A DNA stretch of 64,000 nucleotides from Lyophyllum atratum (GCA_014905825.1 JACGCN010000049.1:124001-188000), one strand, 5' to 3'; positions 33,033-43,453 are shown, numbered from the stretch's first letter. Translations and numbers: made by a program. Notes: generated by a model not told the origin, from the letters alone.

Positions 33033-35129
33033 ATGAAGGAGATTGTCTACATTCAAGCTGGAAGTCTATCGAACTATACAGGCACTCATTTTTGGAACAC
33101 GCAAGAGACCTATCTCGCCGAAGAATCTGCGGATTCGCCCTATGATTTCGATGTGTCCTTCAGGGAAGGCTTGAGTCACACAGTATGTCCGCATTAATAC
33201 TTCGTGGGGGCCTTGAAATTATCGCATCTCAGGGACATCCAACCATCTGTCCGAGGCTCCTGGTATTCGACTACAAAGGCGAGCTAAGAATACCACGATA
33301 ATCGCGCACCCAATAACTTCCAGCGATAGCCAATTTTGGAACGCTTGCGAAATCGAATGCTCTCCTCGGCACAAACGAGGACGAACTTCCCACTGAGGAT
33401 TCTCCGGTGATATGGTACGACATCTCCGATCATTAGCCAAATTCGTTCACTCTTTTCGAATGCAGGAATGGGGAGGTTACGGAATATAAACAGGATGCGA
33501 TATCCAAGAGCGCCTACCATTCCAGTCTTGAGGAGTCGGATGATACCAAAGATATTGAGAAATCCGGCGATGTGGATGGGGACACCTCGCAGGAAGATGT
33601 GAGGTATTGGTCTGATTTTAACCGCGTATATTACATTCCCAGGACAATTCAACAAATCCCGGATCCTGCAGAATGGGAGAATCCGGACGGAGACTGGAAC
33701 CTCGGGCAGACCTTGTTCGCGCGGTATGACGAGGTCAGCTTCACGGCGGTCCTGGCGTTGTCGTCCTATGATCGACTTTTTTTCTCCAGGATCACGGCGT
33801 GATGGAGGGGTCTCTTCGATTATTTCTCGAAGAATGTGATTCTCCGCAGGTATGGTCTCGCAGCATTTGTGTCCTCCCAGTCTCACGTAAGATGCTCGAC
33901 TAGGGCATCCAAATCATGAACGACACCTCGACTTTTGGCGGATTCATGAATTCTTTCCTGACATCCTTCCGCGATCAATACCTAAAACTTCCATGCCTCG
34001 CGTTTCCTTTACTCTCCGATGGTATCTCAAAGCAGCTTGCCGTCGATGATGTCGGCCTCCTTCCCTTATTCACGATATGCGACGTTGAAGCTATTTCAGT
34101 TCACAGGCACCCGGAAAGTCATAAACGACGCGCTTCATCTGCGCAGTCTCGACGAACTGGCCTCAATAAGCATTCCCATACAACCAACGAACATTTGGCC
34201 CACTGATCGATGGAGCAGCTACCTCGAAGCGGACGTAGGTACTTTCACACATGTCTAATTTCTCGCACTGACCGTTAATCAGGTGAACAACATATATCAC
34301 AGCTCCGCCATCCTATCGGCCCATATCGAAACCTCGACTCTCCCCCTCCGGTCCGGATGTTCTCACCTTTCCCTTGGTTCGGATACTGACATTCGGAATT
34401 CATTAAGGCTGAAAGGGACCCACGACGATGTGGCGAAGATGTCTGCAAAACTCAATTGGCGTGGGACGACTCGTTTTTCTGAATTGAGCGGTATTTTCCC
34501 TTTCCATTCGCCCGAGGACTTCGACGAACGGCTAGTCAACTTTTCGGCCAGCCGCGGGGAACATGTGAGTAATACTGGGCGTGGTATCCCGATCCCCTGC
34601 TGAGGTTATCTTAGGATGGTGCGAAATCTCGCCAATTTACAAGACTGGATGTCACAAGAGGATTTTCTCCCTCCGGTATATCTGCGTACGAACAGTGGTC
34701 TATGGGTCAATCGCTTCAAGATACTTTTGTCTCAAGGTGGCGTGGTTCTCCAGGCCTAACACTTGGTGCCTCCTGACTGACTCTTCTTTTCTCTGAAGGG
34801 TCCATGCTCCGGCCTATCCGATTCCAACGTCTTACCCCTCATTCTTTAAGCCTGCGGACAGCACACCGTCCCGTCAAGGAATCTTCGCCCAGCCAGTCAA
34901 AACCTCTGTCTTCTCTTCCCTATCGACAAGCAGTCATACAGCGAACCTCTTCTCGTCACACGCATCGGCGATCGAGACGTACTTGAAGAGAAAACCTGCT
35001 GTCGAAGTTCTGGGTTTCGAAAACGACGATCTCAAGGACCTCGTGAACGACTTGTGGACCCTGCATGACAATTTTGACGATGGTAACGAGGAAGGCGAGG
35101 ATAATTCCTTGGGCGAAGACGAGGGATGA
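33033..35129 (+). CDS. DML1: Misato/DML1 family protein (mitochondrial inheritance)
   Basis: Ten exons: 33033-33182, 33233-33278, 33330-33414, 33466-33733, 33790-33849, 33904-34050, 34100-34234, 34283-34564, 34615-34736 and 34799-35129, giving 541 residues. The N-terminus M-K-E-I-V-Y-I-Q-A-G-S-L-S-N-Y with T-H-F-W-N-T-Q-E-T-Y is the misato signature, followed by F-R-E-G, G-H-P-T-I-C-P-R-L-L and F-D-Y-K-A-N-F-G-T-L. Later blocks are R-Y-W-S-D-F-N-R-V-Y-Y, L-R-L-F-L-E-E-C-D-S, F-P-L-L-S-D and T-S-T-L-P-L-R. These proteins resemble tubulin and are needed for partition of mitochondria and mitochondrial DNA. The tail is acidic (E-E-G-E-D). Intron 33279-33329 has a GC donor; the exon 9 donor was chosen by frame. 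Confidence 0.94.
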
Positions 35130-36010
35130 TTATGGTTAGTTTTACATATTGAGGGCAGTACATCTGGAAAGTTCTCCGTCAGGGCTCATCCTTGTTCTTT
35201 CCAGAGGTGGGGAATTCGAAGCGGACACATGCAATCTGCACTGCCCAATTGATACGAGGTGCCTCCGCCTTAGCTCGACATCCTGTTATTGCTCTCATGT
35301 GTTCAGTTTATGTTGACGGCGTCTCTGGAACGATGTACCAAGGTAGCTTGATTGACATGAAGTCGATTTAGAGCGTGCCTTGAAGCCATCACAGGGATGC
35401 TTGAGTCTCATATTAAGGGGTTTGTCCTATGTTCGATGAGCTTAGCTCTCGAACGGAATTACGTCCAAAGTGACATGGGGTCTCGCGGTATGGCTAGAAC
35501 GAGTCGTTGCCAAGTGGTGGCCGCGCAGGGTCTTGCGACTGCGAGAAAAGATGAGGAGTGCCTGATTCAAAATACACAGCGAAGATCATTAAGGGGTACG
35601 ATCATGTCTGATCATGTTCACTTATGTTCTGGCTAAACATGTCTGGTTGGCCTGAACTTATGGCTTGCAGGTTGCAGATCGGTGATTGCTTGAGTTTTAT
35701 TGACATAAAATTTGACATTTGACTCCGTAGATCCGGCTTGATAGCCTGGCTTTCCAGACTTGCGACCGCCTTTCGCCTGCCAGGAAATTCGCAGCATGGC
35801 GACGGACAAGCTGTCACATTCTGCCGGACGTCCTCGCGGACTACAAAGATTATTTGGTGTTGCTGTGCAAAGCCTTCACAATACAGATGACATCACACGA
35901 TGAGCTGGCAGATGGATCCACCTACCCCAAACGGTGACGTCAATGCTCAAACCTATATAGTACTCGACCGACTCGTTGTCTCTGCCTCCCAATTCATTCC
36001 TTTCACGCTA
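35130..36010. other. Intergenic, 0.9 kb
   Basis: No gene was recognised. It ends with the TATA box at 35954-35960. Confidence 0.45.
35954..35960 (+). promoter_or_regulatory. TATA box of the first disordered paralogue
   Basis: TATATAG lies 51 bases before the ATG at 36011. This supports the ATG at 36011 over the upstream in-frame ATG at 35900. Confidence 0.5.
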
Positions 36011-37598
36011 ATGTCGAGTCCTCCCATTATCGATAAAGAGATACTTCCCGCCACACCTGCCCATGAATGGGCCAATACCACGTCTTCTTCGCTCAAGAGC
36101 TCTGGGCAAGAACACAATACCACAGCACCCGAAACTATTACCCCGGGACCAGATATCCCCGGTGCCTTTCCGCGAGAGGGAATGACCGAAGAAACGACCA
36201 GTGGCGCTTTCGATATGGGGAAGTGGCAGATTCCTAATCAAACCGATGTAAAGAATGCGGTGATAAACGCTGGCGAGGCTGCCAAACAATACCTACCTGA
36301 CGCCTTGACCTCGTACTTTCGTGAGATCAATTTTCGTGGGCTTCAGGGGTATTGTTCACGATTTAACAGCTCCATTGACATCCCAGTCACATACCGCAGA
36401 CACCGATCCAACAGCCAAAGCCTGCGACATACCTTTACCACATGAAAGTGATCAGGATCTTCAGTCTCGGACTGGTGGGTCGACATATTCCATCACATGT
36501 ACATCAACTGAACTTTTGCTTCAAGATTCGGGCGACAATACCACCGGGATCGATCGGAAGCTTCTAGGACAGAATACGCCCAAAAACGAGACTTCGGTTC
36601 AAGACACCAGTTGAGCATATCATCCAACTCCATACCACTCTTTCTGATAAATGTCATACTTATCTTCAGCCGACCCAAGACGGGTTGATACTTCGTTCTT
36701 GACACCCCATACCAGCGGCGGATCTGTCTCGAACGCGGACAGCACGGAAGCGCAAGATGGCTCCAAGACAAGCATCGCAGATACCCCCGGCTGGAGCCCA
36801 TACCCAGCTTTTCAGGGGGAAGCCATGGATAGCGAAGCAGACGTTGACACGATGGCTCCCTCAAAAACACCTGGCGTGGCTTTGGCGAACAGCCACGACT
36901 CTTCATCTAGCGACGATGAACGCCCCCTCAAGCGACAAGATTTTGAAGGGGTACCTGGCGGAGACTTCAAAGTAAGATCGTTTTTGAATCTGTAGGACCC
37001 AACTGAAACGAACGCGGCTCATCATTAGGGAATCCAGCCACCTATAGTGAACACCACGCCTCGAACTCATCCTTTAGCCGGCGCCGGTGCAAGTTGGAAT
37101 GGTGTTCCCTTGGAAGAGTCATATCAAAGAGCGTTGGACAGTCACCCTGATCCGTACCTCAACTCGGGGTCGCAACAGCCTGGAGACGTGGTCGAGGAGA
37201 TGGGGAATAGGGATCACATCCTGAAGGATCAGGGCGCGTCGGTGATGGGGAAAGAGGCGTCAGGAAGTCCCCGACCTGGGCCTCCCGAGGTGAATGTGGA
37301 TTCAACAACCGCTGACGCTGGCCACTCACCTGTCACTCAGAATCACGAACGGGATGGGAGTACTGCTTTGAACGCGCCCCCTGCTGATACGACGTTGAAA
37401 AACGGATCGAAGATTGAGAATACTACCTCGAGAGCGAGCGGGTCGAGCAAGGGGCACAGTACTATGGCAGCTGGCAGTCCTCACAAAAGTTCGTTTATGG
37501 ACAAGGTCAAGGGTGAAGTGAAGGTGATCTCGGGAAAGATTTCGCATAATGACGAGAAGGTTGAAGAGGGGAAGCGCTTGCTTGGGAAAACGGTCTGA
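36011..37598 (+). CDS. Disordered protein with C-terminal KVEEGK block, paralogue A
   Basis: Five exons: 36011-36320, 36370-36474, 36526-36609, 36670-36971 and 37029-37598, giving 456 residues. The protein is hydrophilic and mostly disordered. Near residues 78-103 it has an amphipathic helix, D-V-K-N-A-V...A-K-Q-Y-L-P...S-Y-F. At the C-terminus is F-M-D-K-V-K-G-E-V-K-V-I-S-G-K, then K-V-E-E-G-K-R-L-L-G-K. Both blocks recur in the gene at 38640-40061, which faces it tail to tail, so the two are diverged inverted duplicates. The end block resembles small bacterial and fungal CsbD-type stress proteins, but that is weak. It lacks the 40-residue repeats of its partner. No function is known to me. 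Confidence 0.75.
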
Positions 37599-38639
37599 GT
37601 CCGTCCTCGCGATTATTTCATTTCGGTTCGCATCATGATACATTACTTCGATAATCCTCACATCTGTATATGCGGTACGGACAGGGTACGGCGAGTTCAA
37701 TTTGTAATCTAGAATTCCAGCTTTAGTTTGAACGAACGAAGGATCTCACAACGCACGTCAGCTAATCGCCCTACATTTTTCCCTTGTCACGTCCTTCGAG
37801 TCTTTGGATCTCGTTGATTCTGGTATTTCCCTCCTGGAGATACTGTACAATGTATATGTGCGAGGTATGGTTCAAATGCAGCGCCCGTTTGGGCCCGGTG
37901 TCGATACCTTTACACAAAGAAAAATGTCTGATGGGAACTCGAAAGAGCCCATCGCGATTTTGCGCGTGTTGCGGTGAAGCGCTGGGCGGGTGCAAAAACT
38001 CGCGGTCCACCATCCAGATATCCATCCGAGACGTAACGATCGCCCCGTCCCCAGCATGCACGCAACCATGCGAGTCGCCGAAAGAAGGTGGACCTTGTAA
38101 CCTCGTCTGTTCCTCGGGTCCCCGATTCAGCAGCGATGTCGAGCCTCGGGCAAAGTACTTATGTCAATACGAATGCGGTACTTGGGACCACAGCTGGTTA
38201 ATCGTTCACCTGCTCATCGGACTTCTGGCGGTCGTTGTGTTCGTGCCGGCGGAGGCAGGTCGAGTCGGGAAAGGACAACTGTGACTTGTGACACGGGCGA
38301 CGCGTTGACAACAACTTGGGACTTCCACGTGAGGTCCAAATTTAGTGATGGCGGCTCGTTTTCTTTCCTCACTCTACTCCTCACCCTACCTCATCTATGC
38401 GATTGATCGCTAGCAGTACCTACGTTCAAGGCTGAGCTACGGTGATAGGAAGATGCTGCGCAGAACGTTAGGTGGGAGTAATCAAATTCATGCCGCAAGG
38501 TTAAAGCTATAAAATTACAACTACAGGTTGAGCAATTTCAACACGACAATACACATCACGGTACGGGGCAAGGAGGAAAAAATGCGTGGAAGACTATACC
38601 GTATACGATATTTTGACGCACGGGCTGAGCACCGGAATT
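37599..38639. other. Convergent gap between the two paralogues
   Basis: A minus-strand frame ending at 37771 (ending R-I-N-E-I-Q-R-L-E-G-R-D-K-G-K-M) and a 166-residue plus-strand frame (37784-38284) overlap each other. Neither has splice or family support, so no gene is called. The 3' ends of both paralogues lie here. Confidence 0.35.
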
Positions 38640-40061
38640 TTACTTTCCCATCATGTGCTTGCCTTCCTCGACCTTCCTAGTATCGCGTCCCATCTTCCCC
38701 GTTATAACCTTCGCCTCGGCCTTCATCTTATCCACGAACCCGAGTTTACGTTCCGCCGAACTTGTGCTGGAGCTCGTACTAGAGCTCGTACTGCCTTCCG
38801 CCGCCGCACCCGAGGTCGACGAGGTGGTGTGAGGTGGGGTCAGCGTGTCTGGTGCTCCCGTCGATTTCGAGGAAGAAGTCTGCGAACTAGAAGTCTGCGA
38901 ACTAGACCCGCCGCTTCCCGGACTCATTACCTTGTCTGTTACTACTTTGAAACCTGCCTTCACCTCCTGGGGTTTACTCTTGTTCTTTCCGCTTTCAGCA
39001 GTGGAGGACTTGTAAACCTCGCCTGTACATCAAATAGCTTAGCGACGACGCAAAATGGTGATAGGCCTTGCGAACCTTCCGGCCGATTCCGTTCCTCAGG
39101 CGTTAAACCAACCTGACTCTCATCAGGGCCGCCAGGTAGAGGTCCTACGCCGCCAGTCTTACCCAGTCGTTCCTGGCTCGTCTCGTTCGACGGCATCGCC
39201 TCTTGTTTGCGCTCCTCGGGGAGCTTCGCGACACTAGCCTCCGAGTAATTCCCTGGCAGGGACCCGACGCCGCCTTGTTTTCCGAGACGTCCCTGCTCCG
39301 TCTCCTGCGACGGCATCGCTTCTTGGTGGCGTTCTTCGGGAAGCTTGGCGACGCTCGCCTCCGAATAGTTACCTGGAAGCGAGCCCACACCACCAGATTT
39401 GCCTTGCCGTCCTTGGGCTTCTTCGTCATGGGACGGTAGCACCTCTTGACGGCGTTCTTCAGGGAGTTTAGCGACACTCGCTTCGGAGTAGTTGCCTGGG
39501 AGAGAGCCTACGCCGCCACGAGAGCCGGTTTGGGTCTCCTGCGAGGGTAAAGTCTCTGAATGCGTTGCTGGAATAAAGTACGTTATCGTTAAAGAGGAAG
39601 GATACGCAGCACAGCTGATACGCACCGCTTTTTTCAGGCGATCCTCCGGGATTACCCTCCGTGGCTCTTCCTTCGGTATGCTTCTCTGTGTTGGGCGTAC
39701 TTTTGTTGGGCGTGCTACCCGCTGCTTACTACCGTCAGCGCACGTAACAAGCTGGCATAGATGACTCACGCAGGTAGGACGAGATGGATTTGGGAAGATA
39801 GTGTTTAGCCGTGTCGGCTACACTCTGGATGGCGTCCTTAATCTCACTCTTGGGAGGAAGGTACTGCTTCACGGTCTCGACCTTGTCGCGCAACGCTTCT
39901 TTGTGTTGGGCTGGACGGGGGGCCGTAGGATCGGCGCCTTGGGGATATGACCCCGGGACATGCTCTCCACGGGCATGCTCTCCCGGGGCATGCTGTTCCT
40001 GTCCGGGGACATGCTCTCCGGCTTGCGGTGCTTTTATGATATGCGAAGGGAGTCCAGACAT
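38640..40061 (-). CDS. Disordered repeat protein with C-terminal KVEEGK block, paralogue B
   Basis: Four exons on the minus strand: 40061-39770, 39724-39626, 39567-39076 and 39022-38640, giving 421 residues. The N-terminal part has short G-E-H-V-P-G and G-E-H-A-R-G repeats (residues 15-37), then the amphipathic helix E-I-K-D-A-I...A-K-H-Y-L-P...S-Y-L. Exon 3 encodes three full repeats and one partial copy of about 40 residues, each starting G-G-V-G-S-L-P-G-N-Y and followed by S-E-A-S-V-A-K-L-P-E-E-R. A Ser/Thr-rich linker leads to the C-terminal F-V-D-K-M-K-A-E-A-K-V-I-T-G-K and K-V-E-E-G-K-H-M-M-G-K. The first intron falls at the same place (after S-Y-L/F, phase 1) as in paralogue A, supporting common descent. 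G-G-V-G-x-L-P-G repeats occur in other fungal stress-linked disordered proteins; the role is unknown. Confidence 0.78.
39096..39540 (-). repeat. Coding tandem repeats of about 120 bp
   Basis: There are three units of 40-41 codons plus a 27-codon partial unit within one exon. The first 22 residues of the three full units are identical, but the DNA differs at many third positions, so the protein sequence appears to be under constraint. Confidence 0.85.
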
Positions 40062-40477
40062 TGTTTAGCGATTAGTAGTTGGGTGGGTAGGCGTGTAAGT
40101 GGGACGTTCCAGATGCCGAGGTTGAGACCAATTCTTATACAATATGACAAAGTGTCTCGGTGGGGCTATGACGCACATCGAGACGCTCGTGCAAAACACG
40201 ACAACACGGGTACTCTTCAGAGTCCGTATACGATCACCTTCCGCTCAGCGTCTTGTTTCGCCGCAACTCGGTCTTTTGGAGCATCTGCCTTCGAGTTGCT
40301 TCCTTCTCGTCACTCTCCTGCGACAGTCTCACGGCGTTTTTGCGCAATTCAAGGCTCGCATTCGCTTGCAATGTCATAACTGGCGTATACCCTGGCATAA
40401 AATTAGATTCCTCCTCCTCAGGTGTCTCCGTCTATCTCCTTCCGGCGCCTCGTTCCGCGCATGGAAGCAAAACGCAT
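40062..40477. other. Shared upstream region (paralogue B / tRNA-Leu)
   Basis: No gene was recognised between the paralogue B start and the tRNA-Leu gene. Confidence 0.4.
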
Positions 40478-40582
40478 GGTGAGATGGCCGAGCGGTCTAA
40501 GGCGCCAGACTAAGGACAACTTACAAGGTCATCAGCTTATCTGGTCTCTTCGGGGGCGGGGGTTCGAATCCCCCTCTCATCA
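40478..40582 (+). tRNA. tRNA-Leu (anticodon AAG) with intron
   Basis: This is a class II tRNA of 105 bases. GGTGAGA pairs with TCTCATC, the D-arm is GGCCGAGCGGTCTAAGGC, the anticodon stem is CCAGA/TCTGG with C-T-A-A-G-G (anticodon AAG), an intron of about 23 bases follows position 37, and the T-arm is GGGGG-TTCGAAT-CCCCC. The exonic parts match the minus-strand gene at 21047-21153 but for one base. Confidence 0.94.
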
Positions 40583-41549
40583 TCAGGGTTGCCTGTTCTT
40601 TTTCCACCACTTGTGCAGTCAGCATCTTGATAGGCTCACATGAGCACCTCACCCTAAAACGTTCATGGTATGTATAATGAGACTAGAGGTACTAACGTGG
40701 GTTGGGAGTTTCAAAAAAAATTGGAAATCGAAAATCTCCATGTCTTCCTCTTCACTCTGAGTCCTAAGATTTCACATGAGACAATGGCAACATATGCACT
40801 GTACGAATATGAAATAACAATGCCGAATCTTGAGAGGATGCCTTCAGCGGAACGAAGCCGGTTCAGAAAGTGCCAAAAAGTTGGGTCTTTCAAAAAAATC
40901 GTCACGAATTGTCACAATGCCGGTTAAAACCCCGTCGCGGCACACCTTGTGCTTGAGACGAAACCTGATCCCATGCCAACCCATGGCTTGGCGGACCCCC
41001 AATGCTCACGGGAAGTTCCCGGAGAGGTGTCCCTTCGTCACGCTCGCTGGTATTTCGTCCAGAGAAGCAGTAGCTCTGCTTTACTAACTTATTCCTCTTG
41101 TATTTAGGTACCAGAAGCATGTAACTAGCTGCCTGAGAAGTCCCGAAATTTCTTGGCAGAGGGATGATGCGCTATGCATGGATCAATACCAAAACCTGTC
41201 ATTTGATGCTTGAATTTGCCCTCCCTATTTCTCTACAACCACTCAAGCCTCCATTTTTTTCGACTTTCTTAGTCTATATACATGGTAGATTTGGCTAGTA
41301 AAAAGGCTTGGGTGAACAGCGATGGAGTTGCCCCACAAAACCTTTTTTTGAAACTCCCAACCCTTTTGAATACCATAACCCACAATAGTATTGACCAGTA
41401 TTCCAGTCTCCTTCCCGGCGCTCCCGCAGAGAGACATTAGTTCGAATTCTACCGCCATTCCAAGTTAGGCTGGAGAAGGTTCTTGTCCATGTGCATCATG
41501 GTAATGAATCAAGTAGGAACGAGATAATGAGTGGCTGACAGTGCTATAA
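40583..41549. other. Spacer between two tRNA-Leu genes
   Basis: No protein gene is seen. GGTTGGGAGTTTCAAAAAAA near 40697 and its near reverse complement near 41340 (TTTTTTTGAAACTCCCAACC) form a dispersed inverted repeat about 640 bases apart. Confidence 0.5.
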
Positions 41550-41629
41550 GGCAACTTGGCCGAGCGGTCTAAGGCGCCAGAATCAGGATCTGGTCTTTCG
41601 GGGCGTGAGTTCGAATCTCACAGTTGTCA
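41550..41629 (+). tRNA. tRNA-Leu (anticodon CAG), no intron
   Basis: GGCAACT pairs with AGTTGTC, the anticodon loop is ATCAGGA (CAG), the T-arm is GTGAG-TTCGAAT-CTCAC, and a long variable arm is present. It looks identical to the minus-strand gene at 20079-20158. Confidence 0.95.
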
Positions 41630-41640
41630 CTACATTTTTG

Positions 41641-41665
41641 TCTCTCTCTCTCTCTCTCTCTCTCT
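41641..41665. repeat. (TC)12 microsatellite
   Basis: A perfect TC dinucleotide run of about 25 bases starts 12 bases after the tRNA-Leu gene. Its pyrimidine-rich start could act in Pol III termination together with the preceding ATTTTTG. Confidence 0.85.
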
Positions 41666-41888
41666 GAGTCTCTTCCTGTGTCGCTGTGTTGCTCCCTGCA
41701 TCTTACCGACGCCCCAAGACTCTCTTTTGTTGCAACTTCCAAAGGACAAGTACAAAATAGTGTAGATCACTTTGATGTTCCTGGCATCGTGTGGGTACGA
41801 GTGTACAGCCGCATTTTGGACATCAACTCGTGATGTGGCAAATTTATTCCCTCCTCCCACAATGTCAATAATGCTGAATTGTCCACAG

Positions 41889-42487
41889 ATCCAGAAACGC
41901 TATCTCGTCTGAATCTCGTCTTCGGTTTTCTAAAACTCACAGCTGACCGAAAGTGGTAAGTTCATGGCCTTTGTGATGCGCGACCTGAGGCCTGAACGTT
42001 ATTCAGTCGAGACGCTACAGTATCTCTCTTACCTAACGGCCCTAAGCTGCCCTTCAAGCTCTTACTATTGGAGGTATACGGTGATTCAGAACTATGGCCT
42101 AACGTTCATTCAAAAGTTGGTCTGTCATTGACCACAAGCAACATCTTCTGATCATAACAGCATTCAGGCTGCCAAGACCTCGATTCTGAGCCTAAAACTC
42201 TACGCTGGGCACTCAAAGTAGATCGTTTCTACTTCCACGTTACTATAGGCCTTGTGCAGGAATTTTCAGAAGCCCATATTGGCGTCGGCTCATCGTCTTC
42301 TCATACTGCCAGACATCGATCACGAGGACACCTTCTGACTCCTCAGGGATCTCAGGCATGCCTATACGAACTCAATCACCGCTCTCTTACAGCGTTCGAC
42401 CCCTTCGGCTGTAACCCAATTCCCGGCCCAATATCCTTCGTTTGTCTCGACATCGACGGTCAGGAGACCAGATTCATCCATCATTAG
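41889..42487 (+). CDS. Unrecognised multi-exon gene, 3' part
   Basis: Three exons join in phase: 41889-41955, 42007-42115 and 42161-42487. The frame reads D-P-E-T-L-S-R-L-N-L-V-F-G-F-L-K-L-T-A-D-R-K, then R-D-A-T-V-S-L-L-P-N-G-P-K-L-P-F-K-L-L, then W-A-L-K-V-D-R-F-Y-F-H-V-T-I-G-L-V and ends G-Q-E-T-R-F-I-H-H. Two short introns with good acceptors that keep one frame open argue for a real gene. The 5' end was not found; upstream frames fail to connect in phase. No family was recognised. The stop is only 45 bases before the next ATG on the same strand. Confidence 0.4.
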
Positions 42488-42532
42488 AGCCTCTATCCCC
42501 CCTCTCGACCCCCTTTTCCGCCTCGGCCGGCA

Positions 42533-43453
42533 ATGGAAGCACGCATGTATGAACGTTCTTGCGGTCGTTCAGCTTCCATCCTGTATCGAACTCTACGAAC
42601 GTTGGATATCTGTCGCCGGTCGCTCTCCACCACTTTCTTTAAAGGCCAGACAAATGCGTTCGAACTTCGAGAACTTCCTTTGGTCGCCGGATTTTCCAGG
42701 AACCCTAACCACAGGCTGCCAATAGATATACCGATTATGATGCGATTGGTTCTCACTGTCGCTTTCGCGCTCACCACCACCGTCATGTCCTCTGCGGCCG
42801 CCGATGTATCCGCCTCTAAGCTCCGTCCTCACAACACATCCCAGAAACCACCCACATCGTTCCCATTTCCCTTCACTATCTCTCCCAACACCGATCTCTG
42901 GCTCAAACCGGCCCCCATCAACGGACCTCCCACGTCCCTCCCTCTCATCTCAACCAGCCAGCCCACATTCTACACCGCTCTGCCACTCACGTCCTTCGTC
43001 CGTGCATCCGTTACACTCTCGTTCCTCCCAGAGATCCTTTATGATCAAGCAGGTCTCGCGCTTCTCTTCCCCCGCGACTCTAGCAAATGGATCAAGGGAG
43101 GTCTTGAATATGTTGACGGGGCAGCGAAGCGTAGCGTCGTTGTCACTACAGGGCATGGGAAAGGAGCCGACTGGAGCGTCTCCCCTCCTGTGGCAGGCGC
43201 CACCGATCCGACAGGAAGAGTCCATACTGTCGTCGAATTCGAACGCGAGGAGGAAGGCACGGGCACGAGCTTGCTCATTAAGATTGGCGGAGAGTTGGTC
43301 AGGGAGGTGACGTGGGTGTTTGCTGCATCTAGCGATCCGAAGGAGGAGCTATGGATTGGGTTTTATGGCGCGAGGCCTGCGAAGCCAGACGTAGCTGGAG
43401 ACTTCACGGTATCGGTTGAGAAGTGGGACCTTGTAGTAAAGAAAGAGCACTGA
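42533..43453 (+). CDS. DUF1349 concanavalin A-like protein
   Basis: This is a single-exon frame of 306 residues. The core begins at about residue 95 (K-L-R-P-H-N) and carries family blocks: I-S-P-N-T-D-L-W-L-K-P-A-P, then A-L-P-L-T-S-F-V-R-A-x-V-T, I-L-Y-D-Q-A-G-L-A-L-L-F-P-R, W-I-K-G-G-L-E-Y-V-D-G and A-D-W-S-V. This is the DUF1349 (Ree1-like) beta-sandwich fold, seen in cytosolic fungal proteins linked to enolase regulation. Three starts are possible: 42533 (adds a basic, Arg/Ser-rich leader that looks like a mitochondrial presequence), 42737/42740 (MMRLVLTVAFALTTT, signal-peptide-like) or 42785 (MSSAAADVS, cytosolic like most relatives). The core call is firm; the N-terminus is not. Confidence 0.8.
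   Translation: MEARMYERSCGRSASILYRTLRTLDICRRSLSTTFFKGQTNAFELRELPLVAGFSRNPNHRLPIDIPIMMRLVLTVAFALTTTVMSSAAADVSASKLRPHNTSQKPPTSFPFPFTISPNTDLWLKPAPINGPPTSLPLISTSQPTFYTALPLTSFVRASVTLSFLPEILYDQAGLALLFPRDSSKWIKGGLEYVDGAAKRSVVVTTGHGKGADWSVSPPVAGATDPTGRVHTVVEFEREEEGTGTSLLIKIGGELVREVTWVFAASSDPKEELWIGFYGARPAKPDVAGDFTVSVEKWDLVVKKEH

Noticed and set aside
37771..38284. Overlapping frames on both strands between the convergent paralogues
   Set aside because: They are protein-like in places but have no splice signals, start context or recognised family, and each excludes the other.
41641..41665. Ser/Leu-rich ORFs across the TC run
   Set aside because: They are translations of a microsatellite beside a tRNA gene.
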